Position numbers and translations under genes: made by a program. Positions 1 to 16,546 of a stretch of DNA of 64,000 nt are shown piece by piece. Source of the DNA: Nicotiana tabacum (taxonomy: Eukaryota; Streptophyta; Magnoliopsida; Solanales; Solanaceae); the NCBI RefSeq assembly GCF_000715075.1, contig NC_134103.1, positions 72,851,519 through 72,915,518 of the forward strand, written 5' to 3'. Position 1 is the first letter of the stretch, and the number at the start of each line of letters is the position of its first letter. Below the pieces are notes generated by a model. That model ran no database searches and was not told where the DNA came from. It saw nothing but the letters and a program-made list of their open reading frames with translations.

Positions 1-159
1 TGGACAGGGGTCCTTCTTCTTGCGGATACCGGCACTGGTACCCGCTAAGGGCTCAGAAATGGAGCCAAAAATTGCATTGAATGCACCTACTGGCTCGGTC
101 TGGTCCGCATCATCGGCGTCGTCATCCGTCCCATCCTCAAAAGCTTGATGGGCATTCAT
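1..159 (-). CDS. Start of pol, in frame behind the gag UAG (partial)
   Basis: After the gag stop at 160-162 the same frame starts at once with ATG and stays open to the window edge for 53 codons. It holds an acidic stretch (EDGTDDDADD) and then a basic KKKDP just before the edge. In many plant Ty3/gypsy elements a similar acidic linker joins the gag zinc knuckle to the protease. The UAG is therefore either a suppressible gag/pol boundary or a CAG-to-TAG mutation in a continuous polyprotein. The protease itself is not in the window. Confidence 0.5.
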   Translation of the reverse strand, partial: MNAHQAFEDGTDDDADDADQTEPVGAFNAIFGSISEPLAGTSAGIRKKKDPCP

Positions 160-1314
160 CTATGCATGTGGACATTCATTATTCCAATGTGGTCCGCCGC
201 AATGGCGACATCCTGAGGGGGGCTTCCTCCCCCGATCATTGTTGTTAGATGCAGCACTAGTACTGCCGGAAGAGGGAGTCTTAGATTTGGGTGCACTCCG
301 GTCTCCTCCACTTCTGCTAGGGCCACTAGTGTTTGGTTGGCCCCCTTTGTATCCTCCTCGGACAGGCTGTTGAGGCCTATCCTTCCGGGCTTCCACTTGG
401 TAATCCCCAAGGCACTCTGCTGCTTGGATTGCCTTAGGCAACGTGTCTACCCTTTGTCTCTGCAACTCCATCCGGGCATAAGGTTTCAACCCTTCCAGGA
501 AGGTGAAGAGTTTGTCTTTGTCCCCCATGTCACGGATGTTCAGCATGAGCGCGGAGAATTCCCGCACGTAATCTCGCACTGATTTGGTCTGGCGGAGCTC
601 CCGCAACTTTCTCCTGGCATTGTACTCAACATTTTCGGGGAAGAACTGTAGGCGTATGGCTGCCTTCAGTTCCGCCCATGTGTCGAGGGCATCTTCACCT
701 GCCTTGATGGCTTCGTACTTCACCCGCCACCAGAGTTTGGCATCACCCTGAAGATACATGGCAGCAGTTGCTACCTTCTTAGCTTCTTCCAGGCTTCCCA
801 CGGCATCGAAGTATTGCTCGATGTCGAAAATGAAATTTTCCACTTCTTTGGCATTCCGAGCTCCACTGTATGGCTTTGGCTCAGGAATTTTCAGCTTTTG
901 TGCCATGGGGGCGAGGTTCACACCACCCCCAAATTGGTTTCCGCCTCCTCGAAGTAGGCCTTGTAAAGCAGCATTGACAACATTGAGCTGGCCTGTCAAG
1001 TTGTCAATGGTTTGTTGCATGGCAGTCACCCTGTCTGCCTCTTGTTCCCTGTTGGCTAAATCCTCGGCACGCTCCTGCTGGAGGACCTCAAATTTACCAA
1101 AAATTTCAGCTGCCTCTGTGGCTGCTGTTTGCCGGTCTCCTTCAGAGTCGCGGCTGATGTTTTCTATGTCAACTTCGGCCTGGATGAGTCTGCAGTCCAG
1201 GTCGTCCAACCTTTGCACTAGGCTGGTTTTTAGATCGGGCACCATTTCCACGATGGGCCGTAATGCGTCAACCGTTCCCTCAAGGGTCGCGATGCGATCC
1301 CCATAATTCACCAT
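160..1314 (-). CDS. Ty3/gypsy gag polyprotein
   Basis: Capsid/nucleocapsid protein that packages the element RNA in virus-like particles. I place the start at the ATG at 1314 (MVNYGDR...), because the reading frame upstream runs back into the primer-binding site without an ATG. The N-terminal ~120 residues are rich in Glu, Gln and Leu and look coiled-coil. The central part is a Ty3-type capsid domain (motifs AMYLQGDAKLWW, LRELRQTKSVRDYVREF, FLEGLKPYARMELQRQ). A basic, Ser/Gly-rich linker leads to one zinc knuckle, CRHCGGPHWNNEC, of CX2CX3HX4C form. The ORF ends in UAG immediately after the knuckle (residues CPHA), and the same frame stays open beyond it. About 384 residues, with no internal stop. 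Confidence 0.85.
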   Translation of the reverse strand: MVNYGDRIATLEGTVDALRPIVEMVPDLKTSLVQRLDDLDCRLIQAEVDIENISRDSEGDRQTAATEAAEIFGKFEVLQQERAEDLANREQEADRVTAMQQTIDNLTGQLNVVNAALQGLLRGGGNQFGGGVNLAPMAQKLKIPEPKPYSGARNAKEVENFIFDIEQYFDAVGSLEEAKKVATAAMYLQGDAKLWWRVKYEAIKAGEDALDTWAELKAAIRLQFFPENVEYNARRKLRELRQTKSVRDYVREFSALMLNIRDMGDKDKLFTFLEGLKPYARMELQRQRVDTLPKAIQAAECLGDYQVEARKDRPQQPVRGGYKGGQPNTSGPSRSGGDRSAPKSKTPSSGSTSAASNNNDRGRKPPSGCRHCGGPHWNNECPHA

Positions 1315-1366
1315 GGTCAGAAATGGTGGTAATTGCAATGTGATCCCTCGTCCGATGTCGAGCCTA

Positions 1367-1379
1367 GGCTCTGATACCA
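1367..1379 (-). other. Primer-binding site (initiator tRNA-Met)
   Basis: On the minus strand the sequence TGGTATCAGAGCC begins two bases inside the LTR end (LTR ...TAACA, then GT). It is complementary to the 3' end of plant initiator tRNA-Met and primes minus-strand cDNA synthesis. It fixes the orientation and the inner border of the LTR at 1382. Confidence 0.9.
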
Positions 1380-1381
1380 AC

Positions 1382-2089
1382 TGTTACGCGGCGCCTTCCT
1401 GAAGTTCCTTGGAAGGGCGACGTAAGGCTAGGCAACCGATGTCAGTCCGGTTGCTGTCCGCCAACTGAGGTCCCCTCCGTACGCTAGACTAGATTGTCAG
1501 TGCCGTACGGGAAAACCAATGTTATGAGCAATTGAAAGAGAGCAGAAAAGAGAATTGAGAATGAAAGAAAGCTTGATTGCATTGAATGAAAGCTATTACA
1601 GAAAACAAGATGGTGTCGGGGGGGAGAGACACCAATACAGAGAATTGTTTGCTTGCTTGAAAGTTTTGATTGCTTGGTCCCCCTTAATAATGCTTAAAAA
1701 AAATAAACCAAAGTTACATGACTAGACCTATGAAAGCTGGAAAATCACACTTAAAGAAAATGCAGCAAAACTACTCTATATTTACAATGAAAAGGACTTA
1801 GTCTTCTACAAAGCAGCAGCAAGTCCGTTGGCAGCAACTTTGTCTTTAGCATCAGGGTCTGCGCGCGCGGCATTGTCTGCGCGCGCGGCGCTGTTGGCTT
1901 TTGCCTGTGGCTGGGCACTGGCGATGGCTATCGGTGGGGCGACAGAGGCACATGCGCGCTTGTCACTTGGAGCTGCCGAGACCACGGGGCCGACCGTGGC
2001 GACGGGCGTTGGGAGGCTGGCCAGGACGCCACGGGGCGCGTCCAAGGGATCATGGGGCATGGCTGGAAAGCCGCCCATGACAGTTATCA
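1382..2089 (-). repeat. 5' LTR of the first Ty3/gypsy element
   Basis: The inner border is secure: it ends ...TAACA two bases from the primer site. The outer border is my best guess, a minus-strand TGATAACTGTCATGG start at 2089. Without the second LTR it cannot be verified, and the LTR may run further. The half next to gag (1382-1800) is AT-rich with poly-A-like runs. The outer half (1806-2090) is strikingly GC-rich with CGCGCGCAGAC blocks. The 94-aa ORF across the GC-rich half looks like a base-composition artefact. Confidence 0.7.
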
Positions 2090-2267
2090 TGACCAGGAAT
2101 AGATATAAAAGAGTTTAGCTCTTTTAATGCCATCTTTACCCCAAGAAAAGAAAGTCTAGGTTTTGTGGCCTGAAATGAGCTAAATAAAAGACTCATATTC
2201 TAGAATTTCGGACAGTTATGAGCAGCAGCTGAAAGCCCTTAAAGCAGAAGTTTACTCAACTCATGAC

Positions 2268-2402
2268 TACAACAACAACAACAATATACCAAGTGAAATC
2301 TCATAAGTGCGATCTGGGGAGGGTAGTGTGTATGTCAATTTTAAACTTTACCCCTACCTCGTGCAAGTAGAGAGGTTGTTTCCGATTGACGCTCGGTTTA
2401 AG
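2268..2402 (-). mobile_element. TTG-tailed SINE fragment (TS/SolS type)
   Basis: On the minus strand the sequence ends in a (TTG)n tail, seen on the plus strand as (CAA)n at 2268-2285. The body resembles the other copies in this window: an AGAGAGG(T/C)TGTTT block, a CCTTACC block and GGGGAGGGTAGTGTG. Solanaceous TS-family SINEs have this 3' region and tail. The tRNA-related 5' part is missing, so this is a 5'-truncated copy. The family name is from memory, not from a search. Confidence 0.6.
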
Positions 2403-8639
<6,237 letters not shown>

Positions 8640-8966
8640 CTTTAATTCCTTATTATTTTGATCCCTTCAGTTTTTTTCTTCTTCTTTTTCTTCTAGTAAC
8701 TAGTAATATATCTATTACTAGGCGTAATAATTAGTTTTCCACATAAGGAAACGGTTTTCTTAAAACTTTGATCAATATCAAGAAAAGGTTCTAAGGGATT
8801 GAACAACATCAGATTTTTTTCTCAGGGGTAACTTTGTTTTTGTAAGTTTGCTTCCTATTGATTCCTTGTTTTGACTTTTGGAATTAGCATAAATTCATAA
8901 ATTTTTGTGTTTATAAACAAACATCTTATTGGTTTGCTTGTCATTGCCCCTCTTTTTATTTTTCGT

Positions 8967-9082
8967 GAGCCGAGGATACCGAAAATAACTTTTCTGTCTT
9001 TTCGAAGGTAGGGTAAGGTCTGCATATATGCTCCCCAAACCCTTAAACTGGATTTTTTGTTGTTGTTGTTGTTGTTGTTGTT
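8967..9082 (+). mobile_element. TTG-tailed SINE fragment (TS/SolS type)
   Basis: Contains the shared block starting GAGCCGAGG, then GGTAGGGTAAGGTCTGC and CTCCCCAAACCC, and ends in a perfect (TTG)8-like tail at about 9056-9082. The 5' tRNA-like part is absent. It is the same family as the copies at 2268, 9320 and 10618. Confidence 0.65.
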
Positions 9083-9319
9083 ATTTTCCTTGGAGGAGGT
9101 TTGGGGTTCTTAAATAATACCATGAATCCTCTAAAATTTCAATTCAGGTTCTAAAAATTAATTAATTGAGTAATTGAATAACTAAACATAAGTTGTTGAT
9201 GAATTGATGGTAGCTAAATTAGAATATTTGATGTCCTGTTAAACCAGGTTGCCTCCCACCCTTGTTGTTATGATTTTCATTTGTGTTGTGTTTCTTTGTT
9301 ATGAGTTTAATCATTGTTC

Positions 9320-9438
9320 GTTTTTTTAGCCGAGGATCTTCCGGAAACAATCTCTCTACTCGTCCGGGTAAGGGTAATATTTGCGTACAGTCTACCCTCT
9401 CCATACCCCGCTTGTGGTATTTTACTTGTTGTGTTGTT
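9320..9438 (+). mobile_element. TTG-tailed SINE with 17-bp target duplication
   Basis: Body: GCCGAGG, TCTCTCTACTCGTCCGGG, GTACAGTCTACCCTC and a short TTG-rich tail. It is flanked by a perfect 17-bp direct repeat, GAGTTTAATCATTGTTC, at 9303-9319 and 9439-9455. This is the signature of target-primed reverse transcription. At 119 bp it was inserted as a 5'-truncated copy. It lies about 140 bp upstream of the start codon of the 9578 gene. Confidence 0.8.
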
Positions 9439-9577
9439 GAGTTTAATCATTGTTCTAATTGCTTACCACAACTTGGAAAAATTGCAAAGTCTTACCTTTG
9501 GAACATTTCCTCTGTAAACTAATTTTTTGCTTTTTCTTTCTTTCTTTCTTTCTTTTGTTGTTAATGATTTGGTGAAG

Positions 9578-11832
9578 ATGGGAATCATGGTGGCGTTGAT
9601 ATTGGTATTGACGATGATGGTGATGAGCAACGTGCACGGTGGAGATACAAATCCTGTTTTTGATCCATGTTCAGACACAAAAATTCAGAGATGGGATGGT
9701 TTCACTTTTGGGCTTGCGTTTTCTTCTAAGGAATCGTTCTTTTCCAATGGAACACAGCTCTCTCCTTGTGACCAACGACTCTCCCTTTCTGCCAATTCTG
9801 CTCAACTGGCTGTTTTTAGGCCCAAAGTGGATGAGATTTCACTCCTCACAATCACTAGCAGCGACTTCAATCCTGTACGTCCTCATACATACTAAATTTA
9901 TCTCTTATAAATGTCCGACTAGCTAATTGTTAGGAAAAAAAGTGAATAGTATCTCAAAAGGAAGTGTCTCTCGTGGATTACAAAGAGCTCTCTTTTTTCA
10001 CTTTATAAGGAATTCTATTTTAGTGATCTAGTAAAGAGCTAGTGAAGAGGTTGGGCTCGCGCACACGAGAAATCGGCCTGAAGGCTAAAGTGGTGGATTT
10101 GTCCCCACACTCCTCTCACCCTACTGCACGCGAGATATACGTGAAATTCTGGTCACTGTGTCAGGACGAGAGCAAATATGTGCCTGTTTTGCAAACTAAA
10201 ATGGTTGATCTTTTGCCTTAAGGACTAACTATTATTTGAGTGCATTTTACTTGAATGTTCAATCTCCATCTATGATGTAGATTCATCTTTCATTTGGGAA
10301 GAAACGACAAGGTAATTCAATAGGAATTTGTCACCTTCCACCTAACTTTCTAACATGTTTGCTAGTATTTCTAGGTTCCAACAAAGATACAGCAGACAAA
10401 AGTATCTCAAGCTTTTGTTTTCTCCTGTTCATTACCAACCTGTTTCATCTAACTTCTGTTCGTCCATTCAATAATTGAACCAACTAGATGCTTAGACCAA
10501 TCATATGGCAACCATGAATTTTTTTCCCAAGATTAGTTTACAATAATTCCTTTTCCACTTGAAAGATGATGACCATTGTCAACTTTCACTTCAACTATTA
10601 CAGATTATTGAGCTACCAATAACAGACCCAGTCTAATCCCACAAGTGGGGTTTGGGAAGGATAGTGTGTACGCAGACCTTACCCCCTACCTGGTAAGGTA
10701 GAGAGGCTGTTTACGGTAAATCAGTCTTTGGAATTCTCTTTTGCGGGTTCTCTACTCCTTGTGAGTTTTATCTTGAGTAGGAAAATAATCGGCATTCATA
10801 CTTCCCATAGAAATATTCGTTCTCTGAATTAAGTGCCAGTGGGGATAATATCTGTCTATCAGATGTAGCATATACAAATAGGTGGACACAGTTGAGGAAA
10901 AATGATGAAGCTTTAGGAAGAAATAGATGCTCTTCAGAAGCCCATTCTTATATCTAAGCCACTCTAGTTGATCAAAGTATAAAACATAAATATAAGACTT
11001 CTGGAGAATCGGCCACGTTCTAAGATTATGGAATGTTTATCATGAAATATAGTCAATATAACCAAATCTTAAGCTACAAAATTGGGTGTGATCCCATCTG
11101 TTCATCCTTAGCTAGCAGGATTACCTCAGTAACCTGTGCTTGTGGACTAGACGTGCTGCTCGCTGGCCCGCACAAGCGATATTCAAACAAAATTTGCGAG
11201 CATTTTGACTAAATAACTATCAACATGTTCTTCAATCACTGTTCAGTATGCTGGTCTTTATAATGTTTTTTAGTAGTAATAGTTACTATTCAAAATGCAC
11301 AATTGTCTTTAATGATTGTTCAAAATTCTCAGAGCAAAGCTGGTAGTTATATGGTTGCCTTTGCTGGACGCAAATATGCTGCCAGATCACTGCCCGCTTT
11401 CGTAGCAGACAATACTCACACCATTACAAGCTTCACTCTGGTAAGTTTTGGGTAGTTTCGTAAACAAATGGTAAAACATAAGCTGTGTTGCATCATTGAC
11501 TTCTATCTTCTGTTTTAATTTAGGTACTTGAATTTCAAAAAGGAGCTCTTCAGAACTTGTTTTGGAAGAAATTTGGCTGCGGTTCATGTACCGGAGGTTC
11601 TTTTGTTTGCCTTAATAAGACTGATTGTGCAGTCCCAAATAATAAGTGCAATGGCAATGGTGGATCCGTTGACTGCAACGTGGGAATACAATTGGCATTC
11701 TCAGGCACAGATAAGAATGACGACGTGCTAAACTCGTGGTATGAGGTTAAAAACCTTCGACAATACTCCCTCTACGGCCTGTTTCAAGATGTCAGTGATT
11801 CACTCACAAGTCCTTTTAAGAACCTGTTTTAG
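9578..11832 (+). CDS. Secreted cysteine-containing protein, Expp1-like family
   Basis: Three exons by GT-AG borders: 9578-9874, 11333-11440 and 11524-11832, all joined in phase 0, giving 237 aa. I chose the ATG at 9578 because a typical signal peptide (MGIMVALILVLTMMVMSNV) follows. Exon 1 starts the mature protein (GGDTNPVFDPCSDTKIQRWD). Exon 2 gives AGSYMVAFAGRKYAARS. Exon 3 carries a Cys-rich stretch (CGSCTGGSFVC, then C at the DCAV, NKCNG and DCNVG positions) and ends SPFKNLF. Arabidopsis proteins labelled 'Expp1 protein' have, as I recall, this layout; no biochemical role is known to me. Intron 1 (1458 bp) contains a SINE. The pieces are uninterrupted, so the gene is probably functional. 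Exon borders are confident; the family name is moderately so. Confidence 0.75.
10618..10725 (-). mobile_element. SINE fragment in intron 1 (TS/SolS type)
   Basis: On the plus strand it reads GTCTAATCCCACAAGTGGGG, GGATAGTGTGTACGCAGACC and GGTAAGGTAGAGAGGCTG, the reverse of the TTG-tailed SINE body. The tail has decayed and no clear TSD is left, so it is older than the copy at 9320. It lies antisense within the first intron of the 9578 gene. Confidence 0.6.
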
Positions 11833-12445
11833 GACCACATAATGAGTTCTTGTTTGTATAATGATCATCAGATTTCTGTTGTGTTTCTCCACTTAACCAG
11901 AATATTTATGTCCTATGCTCATTAATCAGCTTTACTTTCGGGAGAATAACTTGGAGATTACTACACAGAATCCAGCCTGTTTTTGCTTGTACAGATGTTT
12001 TCATGGTCCAAGAATTATCCTTAGGTGCAGAAAGGACGTTTTGTAGTTTAAAATTTCTCATTGTTTATCTTTTTGTTCTCATATACCTTCTCTTTCAGGT
12101 CCATCACAAGGAAAATTAAAACTAAGATTTACTTTATATATATCCGCTATATCAAACAGGATAGAACACCTTTCAGTATATCAATATCATCACATTGAAA
12201 AGGGTTCTGCCACTGTTTTTGAGAATGCCGTAAAGCATTCATGGTATCATTAGGATTACACAAATCAAAACTGTGGAAGTTATATATGTATACTGTCAAT
12301 ACTGTAAAGAATTTTTACACTAGCAGCGTAATTTATCTATTCCGTTATAGCAGAATTATTCAATTTTTTATGTTATCTTAACAGTCTTGTGATGAAGAGG
12401 TACCTATTATTATAGATTAATTTAACCTTATAGTATAAAAAACTA
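11833..12445. other. 3' flank of the Expp1-like gene, no gene seen
   Basis: AT-rich sequence after the stop codon. It should hold the 3' UTR and polyadenylation site of the upstream gene, but no single signal stands out enough to mark. Confidence 0.4.
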
Positions 12446-12733
12446 CTCCCTCCGTCTCATATTAACAGACGTGATTACTAAAAATAGTTGTCTCAAATTA
12501 TTTGTCATTTTAGAAGTTCAAGACAAAATTTATTATTATTTTTTCCTTTTTTACCCTTAGTAATAATTGTTCTTGGAGATGGAGATAACTCATAAATAGA
12601 ATAAATATTCAATGAAGAAAGATTATATCTTAAGATATAAATAAGGATAGAATAGTCCAATCCCTTTTTAAATTAATCTTTCTTAAGGGACGTGTAAAAG
12701 AGAAACACGACATATAATATGAGACAGAGGGAG
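12446..12733. mobile_element. Stowaway-type MITE (Tc1/mariner)
   Basis: A 288-bp element with terminal inverted repeats starting CTCCCTCCGTCTCATATTA and ending in its near-perfect complement (TAATATGAGACAGAGGGAG). It is flanked on both sides by the TA dinucleotide. The CTCCCTCCGT terminus and TA target are diagnostic of Stowaway MITEs, which are moved by mariner-like transposases. It has no coding capacity. Confidence 0.92.
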
Positions 12734-12876
12734 TACATACGTCAGTGCATATATAAAACTTGTACTCATAAGTTTTAACTTGAAATAGATGCACTATTAT
12801 TCTAGTTCTAGTAGAATATATAAAGAGTAAAATCAGGCTTGTGCTAGTAAATATAGCAGGAAGCAACTTTTATGTT

Positions 12877-13596
12877 TGTTTACCCGAAAAATGGATAGAG
12901 TTAAATTTGTACGTAGTTCTAAGGGTATGTTATGTAACTTGACACAAATCGTAAGGATGAATAGAAATATCGACTGTTTGACCGTAGAGAATGAAAAATA
13001 AGCAAAGTTGAAAAAAAAATAATTTATGGATTAACCAAGATAAATCAATCTATGAAGCTAAAAAAAAAAAAGATAACTCTTCCATATAGGAGTGTATGAT
13101 ATTTCAGTTATAATGTATGCCAAAACTTGGTCCTTACATAAATAATAATCATCTTCTTTATAGTGGAGGGATCCCACTTTAGATATAATTAAAAATACAT
13201 AGTGTAAGACCCATGATAAATAAAGCTTTTCCATAATTCCTGCCAGGATTCTCTCCTCTAATGGGATTGCAACGGCTCTTGTCTATGAGCTCGATATTGA
13301 CTCGAGCTCTCGATCTTGACTCGAGCTCGATTCTGACTCGGATCCTTGTATTGATTCGGGGTCAGTGTTGGTTGGTCTCTGTCTCATAAGCTCGATAACA
13401 TCACTTTGCATCATAGTTCGATTTGGATTCGAGCTCGATAATGATATCGAGCTCGACATTGATCGGTCCCTAGGGCTCGAAGCTTGGTGACCTGAATTCG
13501 GACCTCAACCTGATATTATGAAGATGTTTCTCCGATCCAATGCATTACCATTTCGGCCAGTTCGTACGAAGGACTAACCGGTTTTGACCGTATACA
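12877..13596 (-). repeat. 3' LTR of the Tat element
   Basis: 720 bp. On the minus strand it starts TGTATACGGTCAAAACCGG (13596) and ends GGGTAAACA (12877), with TSD ATGTT outside. The matching LTR at the other end has the same termini apart from one A/G change at the inner tip. It contains a run of GAGCTCGA/TCGAGCTC motifs at 13285-13465. Confidence 0.93.
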
Positions 13597-13798
13597 GATA
13601 ATCCCCTCGTTTCTTGGGAAGGATGTAGCGAGAAACGACATGATTTTTTAACGGTACGATTAGATATATACTGACGTTTACATCGGGCTCGATCATGACG
13701 CATGTGATAGCTGTCCCGTCGGTTTAGTTTTTCAAGACATTTAATGCGTGTCAGACGGTGGTCGGCCATTATCGAAATTGAACCGCCATTGTTATACC

Positions 13799-13806
13799 TA
13801 TAAATA
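13799..13806 (+). promoter_or_regulatory. TATA box of the antisense gene inside the Tat element
   Basis: TATAAATA lies 180 bp upstream of the ATG at 13979, on the strand opposite to gag-pol and inside the element but outside the LTR. A C/T-rich leader (TTTTTTTCAC, TTCTAACTTCTTTCTC) follows, as in plant 5' UTRs. It suggests the antisense gene is transcribed from its own promoter. Confidence 0.55.
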
Positions 13807-13978
13807 ACCCTTTTTTTCACTTTTAATCACTTTTACATCTTCAAACTCTAAATTTTCTAACTTCTTTCTCATACTTTCTGAATTCACTCGCAAATCTGTG
13901 ATTCTTCTCTGCAAAATCTTTCTTCAAAAATACAAAATCTTTGTTACCTCCTTCTATTTTCGATCTTTAAATCCAAAA

Positions 13979-16546
13979 ATGGCGAAAACATCAAAACCCA
14001 TTCTTCAGAAAGAAAAAGCTTCTTCTTCACAGCCTGTCGCCGACAAAACACCGGTGGAGTCATGGCCTGAGGAATGCATTCCTGGGGCGTGTGTTCTTAC
14101 GTCTGATTTTAAGGTCGACAAAGGCTCGTCGATTCCCGGCCGATGTGAGCCAGTATCGAGGTATATGTGTTCGATAACCGAGAGACACCTCGATCAGCTA
14201 AAGAAAGATTGCAATTGGGAGAACAAAGAAATAGTAATCCCGTCTTCTGAAGAAGATATCACCACTTACGTGAAAGAGTTTTTAAGTGTGTATACTTACC
14301 CTTTCACGTTAGGTCCCCTCGACCCTGTTATTATTGATTTATGCCGTCAATACCAAATAACCCTAGGCCAGATCCATCCTTCTTTTTGGCGGATCGTTAT
14401 TTTGATCCGTTACTTCGTGAACAAAATCGAGGGGATGCCTTTCACCCTCGACCATCTCATCCGATTATACTGCCCTCACCTCTTTCGAGGCGGGTTAATA
14501 AAACTTCAGCAACGGGCTACCAAGGTTCTGTTATCGAGTATAGATGAGGACAGGGATCGAGGCTGGATGGGCAGGTTCGTTCGAGTAAAGACTTCGGACC
14601 TGATTCCGATTGAAAAGATGCCTTTTCCCGAGGAGTGGAACATGCAGCGTAAGTGTAATTCTATTGTTATCTCCTACAATTTTGCCCCTTCATTCCTTTT
14701 CTCACCGATATCCCCCTTTTGTGATGCAGCGGTTCCTTGGATGCCCGGTGCAGTCCCCGATCTCAAGAACTGGGAACGGGATCTAGCTTCAACCTCCACA
14801 TATGCCGAGCACTTGTGGCGTGATTTGTCAAAGGGCCGATGGGAGGCCAAAAAACATGGTGAGCCTCTTTCTCGTATCTTTGGTAGTTCGAACGAGATGC
14901 TTTCCATATACTTAAATCAATTTTCCTGTATGTAGGTATGGGCAGAGATGCGGTTTTGAGGCCCTCATCCGTCGAGGAAGAGGCTTCGGCCTCTGATCCA
15001 AAGCCGGTGAAGGATAATAAGAGAAAAAGGTCCTCCGCCTCCGAAGATCCAAAACTGAAGATGAGGATGGCTCGTAAGCCGAGGAAGAATACCATTCCTT
15101 TGACTGTAGAATCAGTTCTGCGTCTAAGGGATGAAGATGAAGAAGAAGAAAACGACGGGTCCGTGCTGGTGGCCCGAATGAAGAAAACCATCGATGCCCC
15201 AAAGGCAGCTGAATCAATGGTGATTTATAAAGCTCCGCCTCAGACTGAGGAGATATCGGAGGAAGGCTCGGGCAGAGTCCCCAAATTATTAGAGATCGAG
15301 GATGCTTCCCACCGAAGTCAACAAACGGTGGGTATATCGGAAGGGGCTGGTCCCGAAGTTCTCCGAACTACGGAGAACGCCCCAAGCGAGTCGCTTGGGG
15401 AAATAGAAATCGGAGACTCACCCACTCTCCCTGCCATTTTTGAAGGGGCGATTCGTGAAGCCCAAGTTTTGGGGGCCCTCGAGATGAGCCGGTCTCATGA
15501 AGGGGAGGACCCCTTCTGTAATTTTTTTTACTTGAGTCGAGGACGCTGCTGGCCCTAGTGATGTGTCGGGCCTTTTCTGCGAAGTGCAATAATCTCTTAA
15601 TCGGGTAAGCTTTAACTCTCTTCGTTGATATTACTTTTATGTTTGCTATTCTTTTCTAACTTCTTTTCTACTTTCTTCGCAGGCCGTGGCGGTTCATCGA
15701 GAATCATGTTCTCGGTCTCGCGCTGAACTGCATCGGTTCGAGGCCGACCTCCGACGGGTTACGGAGGAGAGGAACGCCCTCAGACTGCTTTTCGGGCAAA
15801 GAGAATAAGAAATCAAAGGCCTTCGAGCTGAGTTGGCCAAGGCTCATCAAGACCAGACCGACCTGACCGAGTAGGTAATGATAATATTAAGAACTCATGG
15901 GCTTGATTCAGGATCAGAGGCTAATATTTTGATCTCACAACTGCAGCAGAAACTCGAGACGATCGGGCAGCTTCGTGAGGAAGTTGATATAATAAGGGCA
16001 GAGACCATGGGATGGAAAGATGACATGAACCGTCTTGCTGCAGAAAAGGAGACTGTTCGGGCCCAATTGTCATCGACTGCAAGCCAACTTCAAGGCATGA
16101 AGGAGAAGAACTCGGTTCAAGCGAGAAGAATAGAGGAACTCGAGGCTTGATTGGCCTCCGAACTTGCCAAGGCCAAATCTGATACCGAAAAAACAAAGTC
16201 CTATGCAGATGCATTAGTGGCCATGTATCGGGCGGATGCTACAGCTGCTCAGGTACAAGCAAGAGAGGCAACCGAGACCGCTAATACTCGAGCACATTGG
16301 GTTGCTGAACTTGCTAAATACTGATCTCGGAGGGAGACCCTCAAAGAGATCTATGCTCGAGGTTTCGATCTCACCGAAGAGATAAAAAGAGCAAAAGAGC
16401 TTAAAGCCGATGCTGAAGCCTTGGCTTCCGATGATGATGATGGTGATGATGATGATGATGGCAATGATGGGAGCAAGAGTGGGTCCGAGAGCGTGGAGGA
16501 GCCCTATGGAGAAGAGACTGCCCCCGTAGATAACAAAGAAACTTAG
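13979..16546 (+). pseudogene. Antisense spliced gene of the Tat element (plant mobile domain-like), decayed
   Basis: Starts at ATG 13979 (MAKTSKPILQ). Exon 1 13979-14648, exon 2 14730-14858 and exon 3 from 14936 join perfectly in frame across GT-AG introns. Two more introns follow: 15605-15682, and one near 15877-15911. The first ~280 residues resemble the 'putative plant transposon protein'/mobile-domain sequences in antisense ORFs of Grande- and RIRE2-like Tat elements (FTLGPLDPVIIDLCRQYQIT, HPSFWRIVILIRYF). The rest has basic and acidic linkers (NKRKRSSASEDPK), a long coiled coil and an Asp-rich tail, ending at TAG 16546. Lesions: a frameshift at a T run near 15523, a TAA in exon 4, and TGA codons near 16148 and 16322. 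Function unknown. Confidence 0.75.

Larger units (their letters stand above)
1..2089 (-). mobile_element. Ty3/gypsy LTR retrotransposon, 5' part only
   Basis: Reading the minus strand, the order is LTR, primer-binding site, gag and the start of pol, and the element leaves the window at base 1. The primer site matches the 3' end of initiator tRNA-Met, and the gag has the plant Ty3/gypsy architecture. Most of pol and the other LTR lie outside, so no TSD can be checked. The gag ORF is long and uninterrupted up to its terminal UAG, so this is the best-preserved element in the window and possibly a young insertion. The lineage within Ty3/gypsy cannot be fixed without the RT. Confidence 0.85.
8640..9577 (+). 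promoter_or_regulatory. Probable 5' leader with a leader intron
   Basis: A pyrimidine-rich transcribed-looking segment (8640-8826, with CTTCTTCTTTTTCTTC) is followed by a possible splice donor, CAG|GGGTAACTTT, near 8825-8830. Just before the start codon there is a long T/C tract and an AG (TTTGGTGAAG, 9577), which would suit a leader intron ending at the ATG. Two SINE copies lie inside this putative intron. This is inference only; no transcript evidence is available. Confidence 0.3.

Noticed and set aside
1806..2118. Ala-rich ORFs of 94-96 aa on both strands
   Set aside because: They lie in the GC-rich half of an LTR and show no conserved domain or gene context.
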